Notes: generated by a model not told the origin, from the letters alone. Shown: positions 15,283 to 24,422, counted from the first letter of the stretch. The stretch: DNA of 64,000 nucleotides from Sphingomonas hankookensis (GCF_022664465.1 NZ_JAKREV010000007.1:1-64000), one strand, 5' to 3'. Program-made: numbers and translations.

Positions 15283-17487
15283 TCAGAACCGGTAATTGGC
15301 GCTGACGGTGAAGTTGCGCGGGCGACCATAGCGATATTGCCCGAACGATCCGACCTGGCTGAAATAGGTCTTGTCGAGGACGTTATCGACGTTCGCCTGC
15401 ACGCTGACCTGATCGTTCACGGCCAGACGCGCCATCAGGTTGACCAGCAGGAAGCCCCCCTGTTCGAACCGGAACGGAACCGCGGGCGTCGTGCCGGGGA
15501 CGGTGCCGTTCGAATAGGCGGAGCTGCGATAGTTCGCACCGCCGCCGAAGGTCAGCCCGTTCAGGACGGACGGTACGGTATAGGTGGTGAAGGCCTTCAG
15601 CAGGCGACGCGGCTGGTCCGTATTGGCGTCGTTGTCGTTCGCATCGCGCGCCTTGAACTGGCTGTAGCCGACATTGACGTTCCAGTTGGGCAGCGGGCTG
15701 CCCGTCGCCTCGATCTCGAAGCCTTCGCTGACGACGCCGTCCGCCGCGCGGTATGGCTGGAACGGAATGCCCGAGCCCGGCCGCGTGATCGGCGTACCGT
15801 CGATCTGCCCCAGATTATCCTGCTCGATCCGGAACAGCGCGACCGACGTCTGCAACGCCTCGTTGAAGAACGCACTCTTCAACCCGACCTCGTACGCCTT
15901 GCCCCGGATGGGATCGAGCTGCTCGAAATTGCGGTCCTGCACGCTCTGCGGCAGGAAGATCGTGGTGTAGCTGGCGTACAGCCGGTGGTTCGGCGTCAGG
16001 TCGGCCAACGCCCCGACATAGGGGATGAACACGCCGCTGTCGCCATAGTCACGCTGCGTGCCATAGGCGACGCCCTTCTGGCGCCAGTTTGCGACGCGAC
16101 CGCCGCCGATGACCTTCAGCCAGTCGGCGACGTTGACGCGCAGCGCCCCATAATAGCCGATCTGACGGATGCGTTCCTGCTCGACCCCGACGGTCGGGGT
16201 GCTGGAGAAGCCGGGATCGGGATACGAGTTCTCGTTCCAGTTCAGGAAATTGCCCGCCGGCGGAAACCGGAAGAATCCCAGCGGCGGAATTTCGTTCAGC
16301 GCGGCATAGGTGTCGGTCTGCCGGTTGATGACGCTGTTGAGGTAGCCGAGCACCAGTTCATGGTCGCGACCGAAGATCGTCAGCTTCCCCTTCAGCTGCG
16401 CATCATAGCTGTCCTGAATGCTTTCGCCGTCCGCCGAATACGGGTTGCTGCCCAGCCCCAGCCCCGTGGTGCGATCGACATTGCCGAACAGGTACAGGAT
16501 GCGGGTATACTGGGTATTGCGCAGACGGTTGTAGTTGCCGGTCAGACTCCACCCTTCGCCGAAATCGTGACGCAGCGTGGCGAAGAAATTCTGGTTCTGC
16601 GTCGTCCACGTCGTCCAGGGCTGCGCCGTGCTCTTCGAACGATCCCATTCGGCGACGGTCCCGTCGCTGTAGAAGGTCGGCAGGCTGCCCCAGAACGCGC
16701 CCTTCGGTACGTTGCGCTGATGGCTGAACCCGACGCGAAGCAGCGTATCGTCGGTGATGTCGCCTTCCAGCGTGCCGTACAGGACGAGCTTGCGGTTGCT
16801 GTAGAAGTCGGTGAACGAATTGCCTTCTTCGTAACGGCCGACCGCGCGGACGCGCAGCGTGCCGTTGGGCACCACCGCGCCGCCGACATCGCCCGACACG
16901 CGCCACGTATCCCAGCTGCCATAGGCCGCGTTCAGGTAACCGCCCCATTCGGCACGGTCGGCGTGCTTGCGCACCAAGTTGATCGATGCCGACGGATCGC
17001 CCACGCCGCTCAGCAGCCCGGTGGCGCCGCGCACGATCTCGACCCGTTCGTAGATTGATACGTCGGCGATGGTTTCGCCGCGATCGCCGCCCAGCGCCCA
17101 TGCGGTCGGAACCCCGTCGATCTGCGTGTTCTGGATATCGAAGCCGCGTGCGAAGAACGAGTTTCGCACGTCGTCGCTTTCATTCACCGCGACGCCGACG
17201 CCGTTTTCGATCACGTCGCGAACGCTGATCAGGTTCTGGTCGAGGATACGCTGCGCGGTGACGATGCTGACCGACTGCGGCGTCTCGCGCACGGTCAGCC
17301 CCAGCCCTGTCGCCGTGTCGATCCGATCGGGGAGCGTATACCGTCCGCTGACGACGATATCGTCACTTTCTTGCGTCTGCTCTGTTTCCGGTGAAGCGCC
17401 GTTTCCGGTTGGTTGCTGGGTGGTCTGTCCTGTCGCCGGCAAGGAAACTACTAGCAAGGCACAACCCGACAACCATAACGTCTTCAT
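15283..17487 (-). CDS. TonB-dependent ferric-siderophore receptor (FhuE/FpvA-like)
   Basis: A 734-residue outer-membrane receptor. The signal peptide ends near LPATGQ, then DDIVVSGRY (TonB box region). The plug includes VRETPQSVSIVTAQRILDQN, NSFFARGFDIQNTQIDGVP and YERVEIVRGATGLLSGVGDPSASINLVRKHA. The GATGLL-SG-GDPSASINLVRK block is diagnostic of the FhuE/FpvA/PupB group for hydroxamate and mixed ferric siderophores. The barrel ends in FTVSANYRF. No signalling N-domain (STN) is present. A perfect-arm palindrome of Fur-box type lies about 60-80 bp upstream, so iron repression is likely. No siderophore biosynthesis genes are in the window, so it probably imports foreign siderophores. Confidence 0.93.
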   Translation of the reverse strand: MKTLWLSGCALLVVSLPATGQTTQQPTGNGASPETEQTQESDDIVVSGRYTLPDRIDTATGLGLTVRETPQSVSIVTAQRILDQNLISVRDVIENGVGVAVNESDDVRNSFFARGFDIQNTQIDGVPTAWALGGDRGETIADVSIYERVEIVRGATGLLSGVGDPSASINLVRKHADRAEWGGYLNAAYGSWDTWRVSGDVGGAVVPNGTLRVRAVGRYEEGNSFTDFYSNRKLVLYGTLEGDITDDTLLRVGFSHQRNVPKGAFWGSLPTFYSDGTVAEWDRSKSTAQPWTTWTTQNQNFFATLRHDFGEGWSLTGNYNRLRNTQYTRILYLFGNVDRTTGLGLGSNPYSADGESIQDSYDAQLKGKLTIFGRDHELVLGYLNSVINRQTDTYAALNEIPPLGFFRFPPAGNFLNWNENSYPDPGFSSTPTVGVEQERIRQIGYYGALRVNVADWLKVIGGGRVANWRQKGVAYGTQRDYGDSGVFIPYVGALADLTPNHRLYASYTTIFLPQSVQDRNFEQLDPIRGKAYEVGLKSAFFNEALQTSVALFRIEQDNLGQIDGTPITRPGSGIPFQPYRAADGVVSEGFEIEATGSPLPNWNVNVGYSQFKARDANDNDANTDQPRRLLKAFTTYTVPSVLNGLTFGGGANYRSSAYSNGTVPGTTPAVPFRFEQGGFLLVNLMARLAVNDQVSVQANVDNVLDKTYFSQVGSFGQYRYGRPRNFTVSANYRF

Positions 17488-17544
17488 TTCATTCCCCGAT
17501 CATATCCAGCCCATCCGAGCGAGCCTTAGATCCCGCCGCTACAT

Positions 17545-17567
17545 CTATTGCGACTAGCTAGCAATAG
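17545..17567. promoter_or_regulatory. Fur-box-like palindrome upstream of siderophore receptor
   Basis: CTATTGC at 17545-17551 pairs perfectly with GCAATAG at 17561-17567 around a 9-nt centre. This ATTGC/GCAAT layout is the common form of Fur sites ahead of TonB receptors in many proteobacteria. It lies 58-80 bp before the receptor ATG on the minus strand, a position fitting a repressor over the promoter. Confidence 0.6.
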
Positions 17568-17613
17568 CAGATTTCAGGATGATATTGACGTGCCGGTGAC
17601 GCAGGCCGCCTCG

Positions 17614-17671
17614 ACCCAATTATGGACATTCAAAGCGAGCAGGTAGCTTTCCTGAAACGGCCGTTCGTTAA
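17614..17671 (+). repeat. 58-bp degenerate dispersed repeat, copy 5
   Basis: ACCCA start, GGACATTCAAAGCG block and GGCCGTTCGTTAA end, 58 bp. It lies between the siderophore receptor promoter and the amidohydrolase gene, in the same orientation as the other four copies. Confidence 0.65.
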
Positions 17672-17727
17672 TCGGGCAATCCGGGGACCGTGATCTTACG
17701 ATTGGCGCTCATAGGGTCGAGCCTAGG

Positions 17728-18711
17728 CTACTTTGGCCCCGTCAGACGCTCCCAATTTGCGAAGGCGAAACCACGGCGCGCTGCGTCGTCCAAGTCGATG
17801 GTCTCGAGGAAGCGACGTGGCTCACCGCCCGGCCGGTACTGGTATGGGAAGTCGGTCGAGAACAACAGACGATCCGGGCCAACGATCTCCAGGCACTGCC
17901 GCAGATAGGCTTCACTCCACATGCCGCTGCCGGTGACGTAAAGGTTGCTGCGCGCATATTCATACAGCGATCGCCCAAGCTCGAGGGCTCGGCCCATCAC
18001 AGCCGATGTTCGCTCGAGGTAGAACAGCACCACCTCGCCCCAATGGCCAAGGATGATCTGCAGCGCTGGCAATTCGTCGAAGACACCCGCAGCCGCGAGC
18101 CTGACCCATTCCAAGCCTGCTTCATAGTGCCAGCCTAGACCAAAGGCGGCGAGTGCGAGATCCGCCCTCTCACTGATACCGGAATAATTGGACGCGCGTA
18201 CGTCTGGTGCCGGCGTTTGGGGATGGATGAATAGAGGAACGCCCAATTCCTCAGCTTTTGCCAGCATTGGCCGCAGCGCCATGTGGTCGAGGTGCCGATC
18301 ACGTGTGCGGCCGCAGAGCAGCGCTCCCTTCAACCCAAGCTCTTTCACGGCACGTTCCAGCTCGCGGGGGGCGGCATCTGGATCGGATGTCGGAAGAGCC
18401 GCGAAACCCTGAAAGCGTGTGGGATGACGCGCACACGCATCGGCAATCAAATCGTTGACCCGCCGAGCAGACTCGACCGCCGGTTCAGGCTCGAGATTGT
18501 GTAGACCCGGCGTGGTAAGGGACAGCACTTGGACATCGACGCCCTGCTCGTCCATCAGCGCCAGGCGCCCCTCACCAAGGTCTGCCAGACGCTCACCTGT
18601 CACACCTCCGTCTGCGATGGCAGATACAGGGTCATGTGGAGGCGGCGCTGACGTCCAGGCGTCACGAACAATGTGTGGCAGGACATGTTCTTCGATGGCG
18701 ATCAGGCGCAT
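17728..18711 (-). CDS. Amidohydrolase-2 family protein (ACMSD/resorcylate decarboxylase-like)
   Basis: A 327-residue TIM-barrel metal enzyme of the amidohydrolase-2 group. The N-terminus MRLIAIEEHVLP carries the EEH version of the first metal motif, VPLFIHPQTP supplies the second His, ILGHWGE the third and LLFSTDFPYQY the final Asp. Related enzymes are 2-amino-3-carboxymuconate-semialdehyde, gamma-resorcylate and other aromatic acid decarboxylases, so a decarboxylase or hydrolase on an aromatic compound is likely. The neighbouring broken SDR and P450 point to a former small-molecule catabolic cluster. Confidence 0.88.
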   Translation of the reverse strand: MRLIAIEEHVLPHIVRDAWTSAPPPHDPVSAIADGGVTGERLADLGEGRLALMDEQGVDVQVLSLTTPGLHNLEPEPAVESARRVNDLIADACARHPTRFQGFAALPTSDPDAAPRELERAVKELGLKGALLCGRTRDRHLDHMALRPMLAKAEELGVPLFIHPQTPAPDVRASNYSGISERADLALAAFGLGWHYEAGLEWVRLAAAGVFDELPALQIILGHWGEVVLFYLERTSAVMGRALELGRSLYEYARSNLYVTGSGMWSEAYLRQCLEIVGPDRLLFSTDFPYQYRPGGEPRRFLETIDLDDAARRGFAFANWERLTGPK

Positions 18712-18822
18712 GGACGTCTCGCATATAGCTTAAGGGTAACCACCAAATCCGCCGCCGGGTTTCCTGATGCAAGCTCACCGGCTCGACGACGATCCGATCC
18801 GGCAGTGAGCAACGGTCGCAGA

Positions 18823-19726
18823 TCACGCGGCGGTGATCGCTGAATAGTCCTTCGCGGCAAGGTCGGTGAGGAGATCGGGGCCAGTCGGCTCCCACCCGAG
18901 CCGCGCCCGCGTCCAGGCGCTCGACGCCGTCATGTCGAGGCCTGCGAGGGGTGTCATCCACCCAAAATAATGCTCGACCTCGTCAGCCGCGACGGAGCGC
19001 ACCGTTAGCCCGCTGCATTTGCCGATCACCTCGGCGATGGCACGCGTGATGACGCCCTCCTCTGCCGAGGCATGGTAACGTGCACCCGGTTCACCCTTTT
19101 CGCGGGCTAGCACGTAGAGCTTCGCCACGTCTCTGACGTGCGCGGCGGACCAGCGCGCCTGTCCTCGCCGGCATACGCTACCGCTCCCGCCCGGCGTGCT
19201 TCGGCGATCAGCGGTGTGATCAGCGGTGTGATCAGCCCGGCCTTGGTGGTGTCGTGCACATAAGGCAATCGAATAGTGCGCACGTCGATGCGGCGCGCCA
19301 CCAGTGCCGCGCCTGCGAGTTCCGTCGCGATGCGCGGGTTGGCGTAGTGCGGGTTGAGTACGTCTTCCGTCGCTGGTCCGCCATTCAGCGGCGTGCCGAT
19401 GCCGACCCCCGAGTTGATCAAGATCGGCTTTCCCGTTCCTCTAGCGCCTCTCCCATGGCCGCAATGTTGCGTTCGTCCTTTCTGGTGTTCTCCACGAAGT
19501 TCGCAGAATCATGGTCGAATGCACAATGGATCACCGCATCGGCCGCCGCGACGCCACGCGCAAGCGTGTCGAGATCACCGCGATGAACGTCAACCCCGGC
19601 CGCTTCAAGCTGACGCGCGCCTGCGTCGGATCGCGTGAGACCGAGCACCTGATGGCCGCGGTCGAGCAGTTCGGAAATGATGTGCGAACCGACGAAGCCG
19701 GTCGCGCCGGTCAGGAATACCCGCAT
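18823..19726 (-). pseudogene. NAD(P)-dependent SDR/epimerase gene with two frameshifts
   Basis: Three pieces in different frames make one extended short-chain dehydrogenase. The first is 19726-19418, starting MRVFLTGATGFVGSHIISELL (Rossmann GATGFVG). The second is 19421-19107 (INSGVGIGTP...RRIDVRTIRLPYVHDTTKAGLI). The third is 19128-18823 (AKLYVLAREKGEPGARYHASAEEGV to the C-terminus). Junctions lie near 19425 and 19135. A 12-bp tandem duplication within the middle piece adds ITPL repeats. Members of this family are often paired with the regulator whose fragment lies next door. Inactive as it stands unless the indels are assembly errors. Confidence 0.82.
19206..19236. repeat. 12-bp tandem repeat, 2.6 units, inside the broken SDR
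   Basis: GATCAGCGGTGT at 19206-19217 and 19218-19229 is followed by GATCAGC at 19230-19236. In the coding frame it duplicates the ITPL of a conserved loop (GLITPLITPLIAEAR). It looks like a replication-slippage insertion in a decaying gene; being a multiple of three, it does not itself break the frame. Confidence 0.8.
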
Positions 19727-19729
19727 GAG

Positions 19730-20110
19730 CCGGAACGCGAGCATCTGTACATGCTAGGCCTGGGCATCACCCCCCGGCTGCAACGTGTGCTTGACGGGAT
19801 GGTGCTGAGCCCTGCGATCATCAAGACAGCGATGTGGGATGTGGTTGGCTGGAACCGCGCCGCGACGGTGCTCCTGACCGACTATTCCAAGCTGCCGCGC
19901 GAGGACCGTAACGTCCTCCCCTTGATGTTCGGCAGCAACTATGTCCGCAGCCGGAACGAAGATTGGGAAAGCATCGCCCGCTTCGTCGTGGGTGCCTTTC
20001 GCGCAGACGTAGCGCGGGCAAATGCAGGCACCAGCGCCGAGGTCACCAGGCTGGTAGCGGACCTCAGCGCGGTCAGCCCCGAATTCATTGCATTGCCGAA
20101 GCTGGCTGAC
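19730..20110 (+). pseudogene. Fragment of XRE regulator with MmyB-like ligand-binding domain
   Basis: Residues EREHLYMLGLGITPRLQRVLDGMVLSPAIIKTAMWDVVGWNRAATVLLTDY through RNVLPLMFGSNYVRSRNEDWE and DVARANAGTSAEVTRLVADLSAVSPEF match the MmyB-like ligand-binding domain of XRE-type activators (MLTR_LBD). The N-terminal helix-turn-helix is missing, since the sequence runs directly into the divergent SDR start. The C-terminus is lost after about 20100, where the frame continues into the complement of the P450 gene. It is a truncated relic of the usual regulator-SDR pair. Confidence 0.75.
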
Positions 20111-20197
20111 GCCCGACCGTCGACTACGCTTGGCACGCGCCGTTGCGATCGCTCTGTCAGAGGGCGAGCCCGACGTAGACGCCGAGCCCGCCCTCCA

Positions 20198-21340
20198 TCA
20201 GTCTTGCGACACCATCAATCCGACCGGGCGACGGGCGCCGCCGATCGCCCAGGTCCAGTGTTCCGACCTTGGGGATAACGCTGGTCCGTCGCAGAAGGCA
20301 ATCTCGACCAGCAGATGGGCGAGTTGCTTCGTCCAACCGTGGCCAACGCAACTATGCGCTCCGATGCCGAACGGCAGGCCGCGATCAGACCGACCCGGAC
20401 GATAGAGTGCGGGCTGAGGGAACACGTCCGGATCGCGATTTCCTGCCGACCACCACATCCAGACGAGCGTGCCCTCCGCAACGGACCGGTCGCCGATCTG
20501 CGCCTCCACGCGGGCTTGGCGCACGGTGAAGAGCGTCGGAGTCGCGAGACGCAACGCTTCTTCGATTGCCAGTTCCCTGTAGGATGGGTCCGCGAGCGCC
20601 AGTTTGTCCGTTTCCTCCAGCAGTAGAACCGTCAGCATACCGGCCAGGCCCGCCGCCGCAGTATCGATGGCATCGAACAAAAGGGATGCGACCAGAGGCG
20701 CGCCCTGCGCCGCTCCGGCGACGCTCGCGATACGGCGCGCCGGGCATTCCCGGTCGCTGCCGATCACCTCGGCCGATCGCCTCAACAACTCGGCAGCCGC
20801 GCAATCCGCGGCTGTCGCGTCGGCGGCATCCGGCGCGAAGGAGAGTTGCCGGCTGAACACGTCGACCTGTTCGCCGAGGCTCGCCGCATCCTGGCTGCCG
20901 TATCCGGCGAATGCCCCCCAACATTCCGTCGCAATGGGAAGGCAGATGTCGTGAAAAAGGTCGACATGCCGGTCCCGCGCAACAGCGACCCATCTGTCGA
21001 TCACCGACCGCGCGTCGGGCGCAAAGCCTGTCACCGCCGCATTGTTGAGCCCCGCCAGCACGGCCTTGCGGAGACGACGATGCTCGAATCCGGTCTGGGT
21101 GAAGAGGCCGTGACGCAGGATGTCGTCCCCGTTACGGCAAGGCTCGTCCGGTGCGTCGGGCATTGGCGTTCCGTCGACGGCCGCATGCATCCCGAATGCG
21201 CGAAGCGCGCGATGGCCGAGGATTGCCAGCCCGCCATCAGGGCTGCGCTGAACTCGGTCGCCATTTAGAAAGCTCCGCTTGAACGCGGGAAAGGGATCCT
21301 GCCAGAACCCCGGCAGGGTGAAGTCGTCAAAAACACGCAT
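20198..21340 (-). CDS. Cytochrome P450
   Basis: A 380-residue bacterial class I P450. The heme-thiolate motif is LPFGIGAHSCVGHGW with the axial Cys near residue 335. The ExxR pair is in AIEEALRLATP, the I-helix region is LLFDAIDTAAAGLAGML (Asp-Thr acid pair present in atypical form), and the PERF-like region is FPQPALYRPGR. No ferredoxin or reductase gene lies nearby, so electrons must come from elsewhere. It is divergent from the regulator fragment and overlaps its degraded 3' end. The substrate is unknown; it fits a small-molecule oxidation cluster with the amidohydrolase and SDR. Confidence 0.92.
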   Translation of the reverse strand: MRVFDDFTLPGFWQDPFPAFKRSFLNGDRVQRSPDGGLAILGHRALRAFGMHAAVDGTPMPDAPDEPCRNGDDILRHGLFTQTGFEHRRLRKAVLAGLNNAAVTGFAPDARSVIDRWVAVARDRHVDLFHDICLPIATECWGAFAGYGSQDAASLGEQVDVFSRQLSFAPDAADATAADCAAAELLRRSAEVIGSDRECPARRIASVAGAAQGAPLVASLLFDAIDTAAAGLAGMLTVLLLEETDKLALADPSYRELAIEEALRLATPTLFTVRQARVEAQIGDRSVAEGTLVWMWWSAGNRDPDVFPQPALYRPGRSDRGLPFGIGAHSCVGHGWTKQLAHLLVEIAFCDGPALSPRSEHWTWAIGGARRPVGLMVSQD

Positions 21341-21567
21341 GAAGTGATCCTCAAAAGAACATGACGAAGCGCCCGGCGGTCAGCCAGGGTGCAGCGTTCG
21401 AATGATCTTTCGGTCAGCGGATCCGGCAGTGCGCGTAGAAGGTCATGACGTCTTTCCAGAAACTTACAGTGGCTGCTTCAGGAACGTTACGTCGCGATGG
21501 CTGCGTGGGCAAATTCTGCGCCTGCCAGCCGCTGCCGGAATTGCACCTCGAGTCCGGCCAGACACAG

Positions 21568-22641
21568 CTAGGCGAGCGAGCGCGTCGAGGCATTGGCGAT
21601 CGCGCCATCGAGCGGCTCATCACCGAACGCAGATGGTTGAAGCACCAGCACGTCGGCCAGAGCGGCGAGGAAGTCGCGCGCATCGAACAGCTCGCCCGGC
21701 GCCCGCACGCCCGCCCAATCCGGCGTCGCGTCCGCCAACAGGCGAAGGCAGGCCTCGACGACCAGCGGCGCGGTGACGAAGTAGATATCCCGTCCGGTAA
21801 CGGTCGCCTCGCGCCTATGCCCGCGCCGTTCGGCGCGAACCGACATGGCGAACATCTGGTCCGATCGGCCAAGCGCGTCCTGTGCCTGGGGGAGCGGCGT
21901 CGCCGCATCGGCCAGATCGGCGAGCGGCTTGCCGTTCATGTAGCTCGTGATCGCCCACGCCTTCAAGTGCCGGGACAGCAGGACGATCTCCGACAGCGCG
22001 ACGCAGGAGACCGGCTGCGATCCGAACGGCTTCGGAAACGGCCACAGCGAGGCTGGTGGAGGCGACGGCACCGGCGCCAGCACGCCATCGCGGACGACAA
22101 GACGCGTGGCGGTGTTCCGCTCACCGGTGAGGCGGGTGCCCGTCGTCGGATGCCAGGAGTCGAGCGCGACCGCGATCTCGATCGCATCGACGTCCGGCCA
22201 GTCGTCCACGATGCTCGACGCCAGCAGGTCGGCAAGCCCCCCGAAGAAGGCCATCGCCGGCATAACGACGCGACCGGCCGCCTTGGCCGAGGCATCGAAC
22301 GTGGCGATCGTATCCAGCACGGTGACCTGCTCGGCGGTCACGTCGAGCACGTGACAACCAGCCATAAGCGCCGCTTCGATCACCGGCTGGCAGGTGTCGA
22401 AGAACGGCCCCGCGCAATTGATGACCGCATTGAGGCCATCGAAGGCGTGCCGCATCGACGTGGAATCATCGACGGACGTCACACGAGCTTCGCCGTGCCG
22501 GAGCCCTGCCTGCAGCCGCGACAGCGCAGCGCCGTCACGCCCGATCCAGCGAGCCTCCACTCCACGACGCGCCAGCTCCGCGGCGACGAATCGGCCGGTA
22601 TGACCATTTGCTCCGAAAACACCGATGCGATGCACAGCCAT
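21568..22641 (-). CDS. Saccharopine dehydrogenase-like NAD(P)-binding oxidoreductase
   Basis: A 357-residue protein with N-terminal Rossmann motif IGVFGANGHTGRFVAAEL and NCAGPFFDTCQPVIEAALMAGCHVLDVTAEQ, the layout of the saccharopine dehydrogenase/trans-acting enoyl reductase family. The ATG at 22641 is chosen because it starts the Rossmann strand (MAVHRIGVFG). An in-frame ATG further up would lie across the operator region. The gene is divergent from a TetR regulator with two palindromic operators between, so it is very likely that regulator's target. Substrate unknown. Confidence 0.88.
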   Translation of the reverse strand: MAVHRIGVFGANGHTGRFVAAELARRGVEARWIGRDGAALSRLQAGLRHGEARVTSVDDSTSMRHAFDGLNAVINCAGPFFDTCQPVIEAALMAGCHVLDVTAEQVTVLDTIATFDASAKAAGRVVMPAMAFFGGLADLLASSIVDDWPDVDAIEIAVALDSWHPTTGTRLTGERNTATRLVVRDGVLAPVPSPPPASLWPFPKPFGSQPVSCVALSEIVLLSRHLKAWAITSYMNGKPLADLADAATPLPQAQDALGRSDQMFAMSVRAERRGHRREATVTGRDIYFVTAPLVVEACLRLLADATPDWAGVRAPGELFDARDFLAALADVLVLQPSAFGDEPLDGAIANASTRSLA

Positions 22642-22657
22642 GACTACCCCCTCAGAC

Positions 22658-22697
22658 CGATACCGATCGGTATCGTTTGTGCTACCGCTCGGTATCG
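22658..22697. promoter_or_regulatory. Two TetR-type operators in the divergent intergenic region
   Basis: CGATACCGATCGGTATCG at 22658-22675 is a perfect 18-bp palindrome. A second related site, TACCGCTCGGTATCG, lies at 22683-22697. Both sit within the 108-bp gap between the reductase-like gene (minus) and the TetR gene (plus), the standard layout for autoregulated TetR repressors. Confidence 0.75.
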
Positions 22698-22749
22698 CTG
22701 TCAATCTGCCTGTGTTACGGCTTCCGCACCTCACCGGTCCTGGAAATCC

Positions 22750-23343
22750 ATGAACGATCCCGCCTCCACCTCGCCCGGCCCCGCCCGTGACGCCGTGCTG
22801 AGAACCGCGTCGCAGCTATTCTATCGCGAGGGTGTGCGCGCGGTCGGCATGGAACTGATCGTCGAGCGGTCCGGCGTGGCGAAGACAACCATCTATCGGC
22901 ACTTCCCGACGAAGGACGCGCTGGTGGAGGCGTTCCTTGAGGCGGAGGATCGTGAATTCTGGCAGCAATGGGACAAGATTGTCGCTTCAAGCGCAGGGGA
23001 ACCCAGAAATGCCCTGCTGGCCTTGAGCGCCTGGGTGGGCGGCCGGGTTTCGCGCGACGGCTATCGGGGGTGCCCCCAGATCAACGTCGCGGCCGAGTTC
23101 GCGGATGCCGGGCATCCTGCCCGCATAGTCGCGCATCGCCACAAGGCGGAGATGGTCACCCGGCTCGCCGCGCTGTGTCGCGAGCTGGACGCCTCGACCG
23201 CCGATCTACGCGCACAGCAGATCGGCCTGCTCTTCGACGGAGCGTTCATGAGCGGGGCACGTCTCGGCGGGCTCGGTGCGAAGCCTGTGCTCGACGATGC
23301 GATCGAGCGTCTGATCCAGGGTCCAGACGTGTGGCGACCATGA
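22750..23343 (+). CDS. TetR/AcrR family regulator
   Basis: A 197-residue protein. The N-terminal helix-turn-helix is in GVRAVGMELIVERSGVAKTTIYRHFPTKDALVEAFL. The C-terminal ligand domain includes YRGCPQINVAAEFAD, a Cys-containing pattern seen in the TetR_C group near redox-responsive members. The ATG at 22750 gives the normal length. The regulator probably represses itself and the divergent oxidoreductase through the palindromes at 22658-22697. Confidence 0.92.
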   Translation: MNDPASTSPGPARDAVLRTASQLFYREGVRAVGMELIVERSGVAKTTIYRHFPTKDALVEAFLEAEDREFWQQWDKIVASSAGEPRNALLALSAWVGGRVSRDGYRGCPQINVAAEFADAGHPARIVAHRHKAEMVTRLAALCRELDASTADLRAQQIGLLFDGAFMSGARLGGLGAKPVLDDAIERLIQGPDVWRP

Positions 23344-23365
23344 CCTTGTCATGATGATGGGATGA

Positions 23366-24199
23366 TCATCCCGCGAAGGCACCCTGCCGCCCCTGTTCCC
23401 GCATCGCGTCGATGAACACGCGCACCGCAGGCATTGTCGCCCGGCCGGGATCGTAGAGGAGGCTCACCGGCACGGCGGATGGCGCGTGGTCCGCCAGAAC
23501 CTCGACCAGTCGGCCGTCTGCGATATGCGCGGCCGACTGATAGCTCAGCACATTGGCAAGTCCCACGCCGGCCTCCGCGGCAGCGACGATCGCATCGATA
23601 CCATTGACGATGAGGCGGGGGACCATTTCTACGATCTTCTGCCGCGGGCGCCAAACGGCCATCCGCTGCCGGCGCGCACGCCGCTGCCCATGATGCACCG
23701 ATGGCCGGCAAGGTCGACGACATACCCGCCAGGTGCCTGCACAATGCCGTCGATCGGATCGCGCGCGAACGAGGCGGACGCGAGCGGCGTGCCGTAATAG
23801 TTCGGCAGATTGTCCCGCAGATAGCGCCGCCGCTTTCAGAGCACGCGCCGCATGGTTGGACACGGTGACGACCTGACGCTCGCGCGGGATGAAGCCTGAC
23901 AGCCGCTCGAGGTCGGACAGCGGGATGCTGAGATAGGCAGGCAACCCGCCGATCGCGCTTATCTCATCGGCACGGCGCACATCGACGAACACGACGCCGG
24001 AGGGCGCGGCCAGCAGCGCGTCGACCCGCGCGCGGTCCAGTTTCGCGCCGCCGGTGGCTTGTCCACTGGCGACCGGTTGGGCGGTTGGCGACACCGTCTG
24101 CGCCATTGAGGGGAAGGCGAACGCGCCGAGGGCTACGCCCGTCGCCAACGTGACGCACCAGCCACTCACCATCCCCTTGATATCGTCCGAACCACGCAT
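23366..24199 (-). pseudogene. Chimera of a secreted rhodanese-like N-terminus and a LysR C-terminus
   Basis: From the ATG at 24199 the first about 120 residues are an exported rhodanese-like domain: a signal-like segment to SMAQ, then LDRARVDALLAAPSGVVFVDVRRADEISAIGGLPAYLSIP and QVVTVSNHAARALKAA, stopping before the active-site loop. The 3' half (IVEMVPRLIVNGIDAIVAAAEAGVGLANVLSYQSAAHIADGRLVEVL...VFIDAMREQ) is the end of a LysR substrate-binding domain. Between them about 60 residues read sensibly only in another frame (GYVVDLAGHRCIMGSG). A deletion joined two genes and at least one frameshift followed. Not functional as either parent. Confidence 0.75.
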
Positions 24200-24422
24200 A
24201 GGACCCCCTGTCGATCGAGAGGGATGTTCTACCGGCGCGGATCACCGCTTGAGAAAACGCCGTTGGTTATCAGTCATGCCTGCCAAGCATCTCGCAAAGG
24301 CCACAGCAGCTCCCTCAACCGCGGCCCGGTGCGCCTTGTGGATCGGCAGGTTGGTGGAGTGGATGCCCCCGACGGCATATATGCATCGAAGAGGCGGTGT
24401 GCAGGACACCGGGTAGGCGTCC
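24200..24422. other. Gap without a supported gene
   Basis: On the minus strand an open stretch without a start codon ends near 24246 (reading ...VEGAAVAFARCLAGMTDNQRRFLKR) and may be the tail of a lost gene; it is not recognised. Nothing else is seen. Confidence 0.4.
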
